Assembly (NCBI GenBank): GCA_965208395.1
Contig: CBDBON010000002.1
Location: 620,001 to 684,000 of the forward strand
Length of the DNA: 64,000 bases
Source of the DNA: CBDBON01 sp965208395
GTDB lineage: Bacteria > Chloroflexota > Dehalococcoidia > Lucifugimonadales > CBDBON01
Direction of reading: 5' to 3'
The notes under the pieces are model-generated. The model had not been told where the DNA came from, made no database searches, and worked only from the letters and a program-made list of their open reading frames with translations. The position numbers and the translations under genes are program-made. Below, piece after piece: positions 7,684 to 15,234 of this stretch (position 1 is its first letter; every line of letters starts with the position of its first letter).

Positions 7684-9108
7684 CTACCCGCGCGGCGACT
7701 CCCGAATCATCCGGCCCAGCACATTCGAAGTGATCTTCTGAACGAGCGGATTGACGCCTAGCGTGCCGCCGCACTGGGCGCTGCGGGCCGGGATATGACC
7801 CGGCGGCCTCGATAGGCCCTCCGCCCACCAGATCGTGCTGGCGTTGAAGACCCAGTTGCCCTTTGGGCCGGGGTAGGTCACGGCATAGTGTACGGGGTCC
7901 GGTTTGTGCTCACCCGGCGATCTTCGCTCGTGCAGACAGCCGTAGAGTGGGTTGGACGCCACGATCTCCAGTCCGGGAATGTCGGCCGGGTCCTCGTGAT
8001 ACTCGAACCCCACGACGCCCGGGATAGTGTCTCCCAATCCGAGGCCAGTCCCCTCGTATATCCAGTGTTCAGGCTTCGTGACCTTCCAGTCGCCATACCC
8101 CACACCGTGGAACTTTAGCCCGAGCAGCTGTCCGTCGGGGTCCATGGGTCCCTTCCGAGCGAACGCTCTGGCAGGCGCGCCGGTGACCGAGCTGTCGTAC
8201 ATTATGACCTCGGTGGCGACCGAGTTCCCGCAGAAGAAGGCTATGCTCATTCCGTCGTCGCGGGCCGCGGTTGCACGGTCATACATCTGACGCGACCAGT
8301 ACTCGTCGTGGCCAATGGACAGGAAGGCTTTGCATCCCGAGAGTATCCGTTCATCCAGATGCAGGTCCAGATTGGAGCAGTAGGTAACGTCGTATCCCTG
8401 CTGCTCCAGCCAGAAGGTCATCGGATGCTCCCACAACAGGTATTCGCCCGAACCGGCGGAGAGCGGGGCGTCGTACCCCTGCTGATGCTTGGCGTAGGGA
8501 CGCTCGAAGCTGACCCTGACGTTCGGCCCGGTGTAGTAGATCGCCGGGGTCCCGTCCTGGTACAGAGAGTCGTTCCCCGGCCACTTGTTGTACGACTGCC
8601 AGGTGATGTCACTGACCTGGCACAGCAGGTCGCTCCTCCTGTGCTCCTTGACCACGAAGCTGATGTAGCTCTGTACAGGCAGCTCTCCCTCTCTGGTCAG
8701 CTTTGCTAGGTAGACGCCGCTGGGCCAGTCGCCGGGCACATCGAGCGATGCGGTGGTCTCCCACGCGCACTCGCGGAGCCTCTCGATGGTCATCATGGGG
8801 ACAGGCTGAGGCTCACCACTGAAGGAGCCGAGGCTGGCCATGTGCCTCCCGCCGGTCCCACCGTAGTAGCCCATCCGATAGACGTCTATCCTGAAGGTAC
8901 CGGCCGGGTCCATACTGACCTTGAAGTCGATGCTCCCTCCGGGGAGCACGCTCATCTCGGACGCGTATCCCTCGATTGCGACCGACCTCAGCCGACGGAT
9001 CGTCGGCATGGAGGCGAGGGTTACCGGATCATCGAAGCTGGTGTACTGCAGCTGCCATTCGATAGTGCCGGGCTTTCGGTTCTCCTCTACTATCCTGTTG
9101 TCCGGCAA
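7684..9108 (-). CDS. N,N-dimethylformamidase large-subunit-like protein
   Basis: 474 residues resembling the C-terminal part of the dimethylformamidase beta subunit (DMFA2_C). An N-terminal beta-sandwich (about 1-140; GYASEMSVLPGGSIDFKVS, YRMGYYGGTGGR) is followed by a domain with WQSYNKWPGNDSLY, YCSNLDLHLDE, FLSIGHDEYWS and FFCGNSVATE. In the family the latter resemble a class-I-glutamine-amidotransferase-like fold with a metal site. TTG 9108 was chosen as start because GGAGGACTGAGA precedes it and homology begins there. No small DMFase subunit gene is adjacent, so the substrate is open; amide or nitrile-like solvents are only one possibility. Confidence 0.8.
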   Translation of the reverse strand: MPDNRIVEENRKPGTIEWQLQYTSFDDPVTLASMPTIRRLRSVAIEGYASEMSVLPGGSIDFKVSMDPAGTFRIDVYRMGYYGGTGGRHMASLGSFSGEPQPVPMMTIERLRECAWETTASLDVPGDWPSGVYLAKLTREGELPVQSYISFVVKEHRRSDLLCQVSDITWQSYNKWPGNDSLYQDGTPAIYYTGPNVRVSFERPYAKHQQGYDAPLSAGSGEYLLWEHPMTFWLEQQGYDVTYCSNLDLHLDERILSGCKAFLSIGHDEYWSRQMYDRATAARDDGMSIAFFCGNSVATEVIMYDSSVTGAPARAFARKGPMDPDGQLLGLKFHGVGYGDWKVTKPEHWIYEGTGLGLGDTIPGVVGFEYHEDPADIPGLEIVASNPLYGCLHERRSPGEHKPDPVHYAVTYPGPKGNWVFNASTIWWAEGLSRPPGHIPARSAQCGGTLGVNPLVQKITSNVLGRMIRESPRG

Positions 9109-9252
9109 TCTCAGTCCTCCCCCTGATTGTCGTTGCGGAGCAGGCCGATTGTACCCGTGCGGAAAGAGAGCGGTCAACGCTTGACGGTCGGTCTGGCCCG
9201 TAGCTAGAATGCGCCAGCGTCGAGGCGGAGGAGGAGGGGCGGCTACCCCGAG

Positions 9253-9525
9253 ATGATAACCGTCACAGACGATGCGAAGGCCGAGCTGAAACGCACCACG
9301 GATGCGCGCGGCCTGGCCCCGGGACAGTGCCTGAGGCTGGCGGTGCCGCCCGCATGGACGGGAGCGGGCGACTTCGGCGTGGTGATAGGAGGCCAAGGGG
9401 TCGCCGACAACGCCTTCGAGTGCCAGGGAACGACGGTGCTCCTGGTCGACGCTGACCTCGCAGCCCAACTGTCGAACGCCGTCTTCGACTTCAAGGACGG
9501 ACGTTTCACCCTAGACATATACTAG
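9253..9525 (+). CDS. HesB/IscA-like fold protein lacking the C-terminal cysteines
   Basis: 90-residue protein beginning MITVTDDAKAELKR, the typical opening of HesB/IscA iron-sulfur assembly proteins. It continues with a GLAPGQCLRLAV strand and ends VFDFKDGRFTLDIY where A-type carriers normally end with a CxC region. Only two cysteines (in GQCLRL and AFECQG) are present and the C-terminal pair is absent, so a role as a cluster carrier is doubtful. A GGAGGAGGAGGGG stretch lies 13 nt upstream of ATG 9253. It is followed after 4 nt by the aldo/keto reductase. Confidence 0.75.
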   Translation: MITVTDDAKAELKRTTDARGLAPGQCLRLAVPPAWTGAGDFGVVIGGQGVADNAFECQGTTVLLVDADLAAQLSNAVFDFKDGRFTLDIY

Positions 9526-9529
9526 GCGC

Positions 9530-10516
9530 ATGAATCCTCTCGACACGGCCGAGATCGGCGGCACCGGCGTCCGGGCAACCAGGCTGGGGCTGGGCGGAGC
9601 ACCGATAGGCGGCAACCTGGCGCCGGTGACCGAAGAGGATGCGCTGAAGGTCATCAACAGGGCGGTCGAGCTTGGCGTACGGTATTTCGACACCGCCCCG
9701 CTCTACGGACTGGGCAAGGGCGAAAGCTTCTACGGCGCGGTCCTGCCAAGCCTAAGCCGTGACTCTTTCAGCGTGTCGACCAAGGTCGGACGTGTCCTGG
9801 ACCCGGTCGACTCCCCGCCTCCCGGCCCATGGGTCGACGCTCCCTCTCTGACGCCGGTCTTCGACTTCAGCCGAGACGGCATCATGCGCTCCTTCGAAGA
9901 CAGCCTGAAGAGGCTGGGGCTGGACCGAGTAGACGTCCTCCTGATCCACGACCCGGAAGGCAACTACGAAGCGGCCATAAGGGAAGCATATCCTGCACTC
10001 GCGGACCTCCGATCGCAGGGCGTGGTAAAGGCGATAGGCGCCGGTATGAACGAGTGGCAGATGCTGGCCCGCTTTGCCAAGGAGGGGGACTTCGACTGCT
10101 TCCTGCTGGCGGGCCGCTATACGCTCCTGGACCAGTCGGCGCTGAAGGAATTCCTGCCGCTGTGCGAGGCGAGGGGCATCTCCGTCATCCTAGGAGGACC
10201 GTACAACGGCGGCATCCTGGCCTCGGACCTGTCTCCGTCGGCGACCTTCAACTACAAGATAGCCGCACCGGGGGTGCTGGCCAAGGCGAGGGCGATCAAG
10301 GCAGTGTGTGACAGTCACCACACTCCGATCAAGGCGGCGGCGCTCCAGTTCGGGTTGGCCCACCCGGCCATCGTCGCAACGATCCCAGGCCCTCAGTCCG
10401 TCGCCGAGCTCGAAGAGAATCTCCGCATGGCCGCGCATCCCATACCCGGAGAGCTATGGGCGGAGCTTCGCCGTCAGGACCTGATCTCGCCGGAAGCACC
10501 GACGCCGGCCAGCTAG
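9530..10516 (+). CDS. Aldo/keto reductase (D-threo-aldose/L-fucose dehydrogenase-like)
   Basis: 328-residue NAD(P)-dependent oxidoreductase with a TIM barrel. Motifs include LGLGGAPIGGN at the first strand, VRYFDTAPLYGLGKGE (Asp and Tyr of the catalytic tetrad), VSTKVGR (Lys) and DVLLIHDPE (His). The C-terminal IPGPQSVAELEENL is the cofactor-phosphate loop. It resembles the COG0667 branch containing L-fucose and D-arabinose dehydrogenases. It is cotranscribed with the HesB-like gene (4-nt gap). The nearby lactonase-like gene on the other strand suggests sugar oxidation, but the substrate is not proved. Confidence 0.87.
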   Translation: MNPLDTAEIGGTGVRATRLGLGGAPIGGNLAPVTEEDALKVINRAVELGVRYFDTAPLYGLGKGESFYGAVLPSLSRDSFSVSTKVGRVLDPVDSPPPGPWVDAPSLTPVFDFSRDGIMRSFEDSLKRLGLDRVDVLLIHDPEGNYEAAIREAYPALADLRSQGVVKAIGAGMNEWQMLARFAKEGDFDCFLLAGRYTLLDQSALKEFLPLCEARGISVILGGPYNGGILASDLSPSATFNYKIAAPGVLAKARAIKAVCDSHHTPIKAAALQFGLAHPAIVATIPGPQSVAELEENLRMAAHPIPGELWAELRRQDLISPEAPTPAS

Positions 10517-10551
10517 GCATCGGCCGATAGTCCAAATCAGGAGGAGACACC

Positions 10552-10908
10552 TTGGCCCTCGCACGAGAGAGATGCGTCGCCTGTCGACGCGACTCACCCA
10601 GAGTAACTCAAGAGGACATTGCGGAGCTCCATCCCCTGATACCCGACTGGGACCTGACGGAAACGGACGGGATCAAGAGGTTGTCACGCAGCTTCAGGTT
10701 CCGCGACTTCGCCAACGCGCTGAGCTTCTCCACAAGCGTCGGCGAAGAGGCGGAGATGGAGGGTCACCATCCGAGGATCACCCTGGAGTGGGGACGGGTT
10801 GGGGTGGAGTGGTGGACCCACAAGATCAGGGGGCTGCACCGCAACGACTTCATCATGGCGTCCAAGACCGACCATCTTTTCCTGAAGGGCTTCGCGGCAG
10901 GCGAATAG
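10552..10908 (+). CDS. Pterin-4a-carbinolamine dehydratase
   Basis: 118 residues. The core matches PCD/DCoH: IPDWDLTETDGIKRLSRSF, then FRDFANALSF, then the catalytic motif EGHHPRITLEWGRVGVEWWTHK and the closing GLHRNDFIMASKTD. The enzyme dehydrates 4a-hydroxytetrahydropterin, recycling the pterin of aromatic hydroxylases; distant members may act in molybdopterin metabolism. TTG 10552 has AGGAGGAG 6-7 nt upstream. Two cysteines at the N-terminus (CVAC) are an unusual extension. No aromatic amino acid hydroxylase is in the window. It lies 35 nt after the aldo/keto reductase and is probably in the same transcript. Confidence 0.9.
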   Translation: MALARERCVACRRDSPRVTQEDIAELHPLIPDWDLTETDGIKRLSRSFRFRDFANALSFSTSVGEEAEMEGHHPRITLEWGRVGVEWWTHKIRGLHRNDFIMASKTDHLFLKGFAAGE

Positions 10909-10913
10909 AGGGC

Positions 10914-10942
10914 CTTCGACAAGCTCAGGCCGAACGGAGTGG
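10914..10942 (+). repeat. Copy of a dispersed CTTCGACAAGCTCAG element
   Basis: The 29-nt stretch CTTCGACAAGCTCAGGCC-GAACGGAGTGG follows the PCD stop. Related copies occur at 39131-39155, at 41262-41289 (inverted) and at 41297-41322. All are intergenic. Confidence 0.7.
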
Positions 10943-10973
10943 ACGACCTCATGCAGCAATGGGAAGGCCCTGA

Positions 10974-11879
10974 TCAACATCCGAGCATGTGGCAAAGAGA
11001 CGCCATCCTGACGAAGAGGGCGTTCTCGGCCTGCCGGTAGAAGGCGAGGCGCGGGTCCTGCACCTCGACAGCGAAGTCTCCGCTTCGCTGCATCGGATCG
11101 AGGACGACGCAGTGAGGCCGCAACCCGGACATGAGCTCCGCGTCTATACGCAGGTTGAAGGCGTCGCGCGACTTCAGAAGCTGTACGTGCGCCACTGTGC
11201 GGGGCCCATTGAGATAGATCGCATCCGCTTCCCGAATCGCGTCGACGTCCCGCTCGACGGAAAGGGCCATTCCCCGCTCCTCACAGTATGCTCTCACCTC
11301 CGGCGCCAGACTCCCGCTGAACGGCACCAGGGTCACTTTAACGTCGTCGAATAGGGCAAGAGCCCTGAGAAGCGCGCTGACGTTACGGTGCTCGAGCCGT
11401 CCCACCGCCGCCAGGTGAACGCCGTCGACTCCTCCGAGCTCACGCTTCACCGTATAGATGTCCGCCAGAGCCTGCGTCGGATGATCGTCAGCGCTCCCGC
11501 CGTTGATCACGGGCAATGAGTCGGCCTGCTCCGCCCTCTCCACGACGCCGGTGTCGCTACTACGCAGCACGACGAGGTCGATGTGCAGGCTGGCCAGGAT
11601 ATTGACGATGTTGTCGACATAGCTGGGCGTGCTGACAGGGAAGAACTGGGAGGCGTCCTCGGTATGATAGGCCCGTCCTCCGAGGAGCTCTATCGCTCGT
11701 TCGAATGAGGTCCTCGTCAGGAAGCTGGGCTCATAGAAAAGGCAGTAGATCGAGCGCCCGGCAGCCCGGCTTTCTACATCGACGCCGTTCCGCAGATCGT
11801 CGCAGAGCCTGAACATCTCCGACTCGATCCAGTCACGGGTGAACTGACTTGTAGCTGTGAGATGTCTGTGTCTGGCCAT
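10974..11879 (-). CDS. Aspartate/ornithine carbamoyltransferase-family paralogue with altered active site
   Basis: 301 residues with the two-lobed carbamoyltransferase layout. Present are LFYEPSFLTRTSFERA (carbamoyl-phosphate loop), NGGSADDHPTQALADIYT (His134-type site), VGRLEHRNVSALLRAL (Arg167-type) and a C-terminal QAENALFVRMASL. In canonical ATCase the loop reads STRTR; here the aligned residues are S-F-L-T-R, so the Thr53 and Arg54 equivalents are lost. The mobile 80s loop carrying Ser80/Lys84 is replaced by FFPVSTPSYVDN with no lysine. It is therefore unlikely to be the housekeeping PyrB and may use another substrate. ATG 11879 is used; a GTG precedes it. No pyr genes are adjacent except pyrH at 25.9 kb. 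Confidence 0.8.
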   Translation of the reverse strand: MARHRHLTATSQFTRDWIESEMFRLCDDLRNGVDVESRAAGRSIYCLFYEPSFLTRTSFERAIELLGGRAYHTEDASQFFPVSTPSYVDNIVNILASLHIDLVVLRSSDTGVVERAEQADSLPVINGGSADDHPTQALADIYTVKRELGGVDGVHLAAVGRLEHRNVSALLRALALFDDVKVTLVPFSGSLAPEVRAYCEERGMALSVERDVDAIREADAIYLNGPRTVAHVQLLKSRDAFNLRIDAELMSGLRPHCVVLDPMQRSGDFAVEVQDPRLAFYRQAENALFVRMASLCHMLGC

Positions 11880-12141
11880 CACGGTTCACGAAACGCTGCC
11901 GAGTGTACGCTAAACATGCCGAAAGAGCCACAGCCCCAGGAAGCTTCACCAAGCCGATGGCTGGCAGCCACTTCTCGCGAACCGGTTTACACTCGTATCG
12001 ACCGGATAGTAGAATCGGGTTCCGCATTTCACAAATTCCGTTGCATGAGTCGGTGAAGCCATAGCATTAGGCGGCCTGATCAAAGTCCTCACGCGACCAT
12101 CCTCGAGACGTAGAGGAAGACCGTTCTATGGATGGTGGATC

Positions 12142-13365
12142 GTGGGGGCTGGTTCGGTCACCACCGGCTACACCTCCGGGACTTTTTGGCAGGGCTTCGG
12201 CGCCTTCTTCGACCCGATAGTCGAGCAGTTCGGATGGAGCCGCGCCACGACCTCCGCGGCCATCTCGCTCCAGCGCACCGAGTCGGGGATGGTCTCGCCG
12301 TTCGTGGGCTACTTCATCGACCGGTTCGGCCCGCGGAAGGTGATGCTGGTGGGCATCCTGATGACCGGCGCGGGCTTCATCCTGCTCGCACGCATCAACT
12401 CGCTGTGGCAGTTCTACTCCGCGTTCGCGCTGATCACGCTCGGCATGTCGGTCGGCACGTGGATGGTGGTCACGACCGCGGTCGCGAACTGGTTCGTGGC
12501 CCTGCGGACCCGGGCGCTGGCCCTGACCTCCGCGGGCTCGGCGCTGGGCGGACTGCTGGTCCCGGTCGTGATATGGCTCATCGCCACCACCGACTGGCGG
12601 ACGGCGCTGGTGCTGATCGGGGTCGGATTCTGGATCATCGGCATCCCGTCCGCGATCGTGATGCGCCGCCGCCCGGAGGACCACGGGCTATTGCCGGACG
12701 GACGGTCCGGCGAGGCTTCCGACGAGAGCGGAGTCGAGGCTCCGGCCGGCGCAGCCCATGAGCGCGCGGAGGCGAGCTTCTCGGTCAGACAGGCGCTTCG
12801 GACTCGCACGTTCTGGCAGATGGCCCTCGCGATGGGGGCCGGACAGCTCGTAATGTCGGCGTCGGTACACCAGATTCCGGCGATCAGCAGCTTCGGATTC
12901 AGCAGAGAGACGGCCGGAGTGGTCATGCTGGCGGTGTCGCTGATGAGCCTAGCCGGGAGGATCGTGAGCGGGTTCACGGGCGACCGGGTCGACAAGCGGA
13001 AGGTTATCGCAGCCGCGTTCGCACTTCAGCTAGTCGGAACCCTGATCTTCGCCACCACGAGCACACAGCTCCACCTGGTGGGCTTCGTCATATGTTGGGG
13101 AATAGGATTCGGCGCCTCGATTCCGGTCAGGTTCGCCCTTCTGGCCGACTATTTCGGACGGAGTCACTTCGGGTCGGTGATGGGAATCATGATGACCGTA
13201 AGCGCCGTGTTCGGGATCGCGGGACCGGTCTTCGTGGGTTGGATGTACGACGTGCGCGGCAACTACCGCGATCCGTACATCATCCTGGCGCTGACCGTCC
13301 TGGTGGCGATTCCGATGGTCCTGAGCCTGACGAGGCCGGTCCTCGGGAAGGGTCGCCCGGCCTAG
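12142..13365 (+). CDS. MFS transporter (monocarboxylate/oxalate-formate antiporter-like)
   Basis: About twelve transmembrane helices; SPFVGYFIDRFGPRK is the loop 2-3 MFS signature and RPEDHGLLPDG follows helix 6, as in the OFA/MCT-like group. The conventional start GTG 12142 falls inside the first helix. The same frame continues upstream through PFYGWWIV, a conserved N-terminal sequence of this family, back to a stop at 12046-12048, but it contains no ATG, GTG or TTG there. A CTG at 12076 is the best candidate for the true start. An out-of-frame ATG at 12128 has the only good ribosome site (GAGGA). A sequence error or an unusual start is possible. Substrate unknown. Confidence 0.83.
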   Translation: MGAGSVTTGYTSGTFWQGFGAFFDPIVEQFGWSRATTSAAISLQRTESGMVSPFVGYFIDRFGPRKVMLVGILMTGAGFILLARINSLWQFYSAFALITLGMSVGTWMVVTTAVANWFVALRTRALALTSAGSALGGLLVPVVIWLIATTDWRTALVLIGVGFWIIGIPSAIVMRRRPEDHGLLPDGRSGEASDESGVEAPAGAAHERAEASFSVRQALRTRTFWQMALAMGAGQLVMSASVHQIPAISSFGFSRETAGVVMLAVSLMSLAGRIVSGFTGDRVDKRKVIAAAFALQLVGTLIFATTSTQLHLVGFVICWGIGFGASIPVRFALLADYFGRSHFGSVMGIMMTVSAVFGIAGPVFVGWMYDVRGNYRDPYIILALTVLVAIPMVLSLTRPVLGKGRPA

Positions 13366-15224
13366 CCCGACGCCCGATCGAACGGAGGCATGTGCCGGCT
13401 GAGAAAGTCGGCGATGGCAGGGTAGGCCCTCAGACGATTGGCCCGCTTCATAAAGCCGTGCCCCTCGTCCTCGAAGCGGATGTACTCGACCACCATCTCA
13501 CGCTCACGCAGCGCCTCAACCATCTGCTCCGTCTCCCCTATCGGCACGCGCGGATCGGTGGCTCCGTGCAGCACCATGAGCGGAGCTCGAATCCGGTCGA
13601 CTTGGGTGATGGGCGAGATGTCGACCAGGAAGTCCCCGTCGTTCTCGATGCTGCCGTACTCAAGCTCTCTCAGCCTACGCCGGTACGGGCTGGTGTTCTC
13701 GAGGAATGTGTGCATGTTGCTCATCCCGAACAGCTCCACCGCGGCGGCCCATAGATCGGGATAGGCCGTGATGCAGGCCAGCGTCATGAACCCCCCGTAG
13801 CTGCCCCCCATGGCGGCGATCCGCTCGGGGTGGCCCCAACCGGAGTCGACCAGCCATCTCCAGCCCTGCTCGATGTCCCTGACCGTGTCCATCCGCTTTC
13901 GCACGTCGTCCAGGTGGATGTACGTGCGTCCGTAGCCGCCGCTGCCGCGGACGTTGGGCGCCAGCACACAGTAACCCTGATGTACGAGGTACTGGTATAC
14001 GGGATTGAAGTCCGGCCGCTCCTGCCCCTCCGGGCCGCCGTGAATGTGGACAATGACCGCGTTCTTGCCGTCCGGAGCTGCGCCGGGCGAAGTGTAGAGG
14101 AAAGCCGGAATGTCTCTCCCATCAAAGGTTGGGAAGCTGACCAGCCCCGGCTCCACGAAGGTGGAAGCCGGGATACCCCCGGTGTCGCTGCGGGTCACCT
14201 GACGAGATCGCTTGCGCTCGACATCGTAGACCCATACGTCGTGCGTCCGCGCGGCCCCGTTGACGGTGAGCGCGAGACTCGTCCCATCCGGTGACCAGGA
14301 GATGCTCTCGCCCATCCGCGGGCTCTGGAGGGTGCCCTTAGGCAGATCCTCGACCGGAGTCTCGGTCCGGTCGAGGAGATTGCGAACGAATGCCTTGGAG
14401 TACCCTGCTTCATTCACGACGTAGGCCAGGAGCCGGCCATCCGGCGAAAGGGCCAGGTCCTCAACCTCCCAGTCCGGCTCGGCGAGCATCGACAGTTTCC
14501 CGTTGGCTATGTCCAGATAGGCGGCGGCCTTGAACTCACGCCCCTTGTTCGTCGTCAGGTACAGGCCGGCGCTCCGCGTGTCCCATACGACGCCGCGGCA
14601 GTCGATCTCGCCGAGCAGTCCGTAGGCGGCGAGCTCGCCCGCCTCCGTGATCTGGCGAATTTCGCCGGACTGCAAGTCCAGCAGAAGCAGGTCGTTGTAC
14701 AGGTAGCTATTCGAGCGGCTCACGACCAGGAAGCGGCCGTCCGGAGACCATGAGACGGCGCTGTTGGAGGCATCCTCACGATAGACCATCTCCGGCTGAC
14801 CATCCGGCACGCCCTGGACATAGATATCGAAGAAGGCGGGATGGCGCCGGTTGCTGGCGTACGCGATCGCCTTGCCGTCAGGAGACCACGGGCCGATGAT
14901 GTGCTTGACGTCGGGCGCCCCGGTCAGAGACAGCGGCTCGACCCCGCCCGGCGTCCAGAGGTAGAGCTGGTGACGCTCGTCGCCGTCCCTGTCCATTGCG
15001 AAGAGCATGCGCTCGCCGTCCGGGGCCCAGGCGAAGGCGCTTATGCTGTCGTCGGTGAAGGTGAGCTGGTTAGGCCAGCCTCCCCGACGATCGATCGACC
15101 AGACCTGAGCCGGACCGGACATCTGGGTGATGAAAGCGATGCGCTCGCCAGACACGTCGAAGGCCGGAGCGTATGCGCTTCGGACGTTCAGGTAGCTGGC
15201 GAACGTGATGTCCTGCTGTGCCAT
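13362..15224 (-). CDS. S9-family prolyl oligopeptidase-like peptidase
   Basis: 620-residue serine peptidase of the acylaminoacyl-peptidase/DPP IV group. The first 340 residues form a beta-propeller with repeated WSPDGR/AWAPDGE/ISWSPDG blades (PD40). The C-terminal alpha/beta-hydrolase domain has HIHGGPEGQ (oxyanion region), GGSYGGFMTL with the nucleophile serine, HGATDPRVPIGETEQM with the aspartate, and EDEGHGFMK with the histidine. The triad is complete. No signal peptide is visible, so the protein is likely cytoplasmic and acts on peptides. It runs convergent to the MFS gene and overlaps its stop by 4 nt. Confidence 0.9.
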   Translation of the reverse strand: MAQQDITFASYLNVRSAYAPAFDVSGERIAFITQMSGPAQVWSIDRRGGWPNQLTFTDDSISAFAWAPDGERMLFAMDRDGDERHQLYLWTPGGVEPLSLTGAPDVKHIIGPWSPDGKAIAYASNRRHPAFFDIYVQGVPDGQPEMVYREDASNSAVSWSPDGRFLVVSRSNSYLYNDLLLLDLQSGEIRQITEAGELAAYGLLGEIDCRGVVWDTRSAGLYLTTNKGREFKAAAYLDIANGKLSMLAEPDWEVEDLALSPDGRLLAYVVNEAGYSKAFVRNLLDRTETPVEDLPKGTLQSPRMGESISWSPDGTSLALTVNGAARTHDVWVYDVERKRSRQVTRSDTGGIPASTFVEPGLVSFPTFDGRDIPAFLYTSPGAAPDGKNAVIVHIHGGPEGQERPDFNPVYQYLVHQGYCVLAPNVRGSGGYGRTYIHLDDVRKRMDTVRDIEQGWRWLVDSGWGHPERIAAMGGSYGGFMTLACITAYPDLWAAAVELFGMSNMHTFLENTSPYRRRLRELEYGSIENDGDFLVDISPITQVDRIRAPLMVLHGATDPRVPIGETEQMVEALREREMVVEYIRFEDEGHGFMKRANRLRAYPAIADFLSRHMPPFDRASG

Positions 15225-15234
15225 GGCGGACCGT

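Noticed and set aside
11884..12141. Gene in the gap between the carbamoyltransferase and the MFS gene
   Set aside because: Only very short frames without ribosome sites or homology; treated as intergenic apart from the possible MFS N-terminus.
12128..12761. Alternative protein starting ATG 12128 with a good ribosome site
   Set aside because: The translation (MDGGSWGLV, then Arg-rich text) has no similarity to any family and overlaps the MFS coding frame, which has clear motifs.
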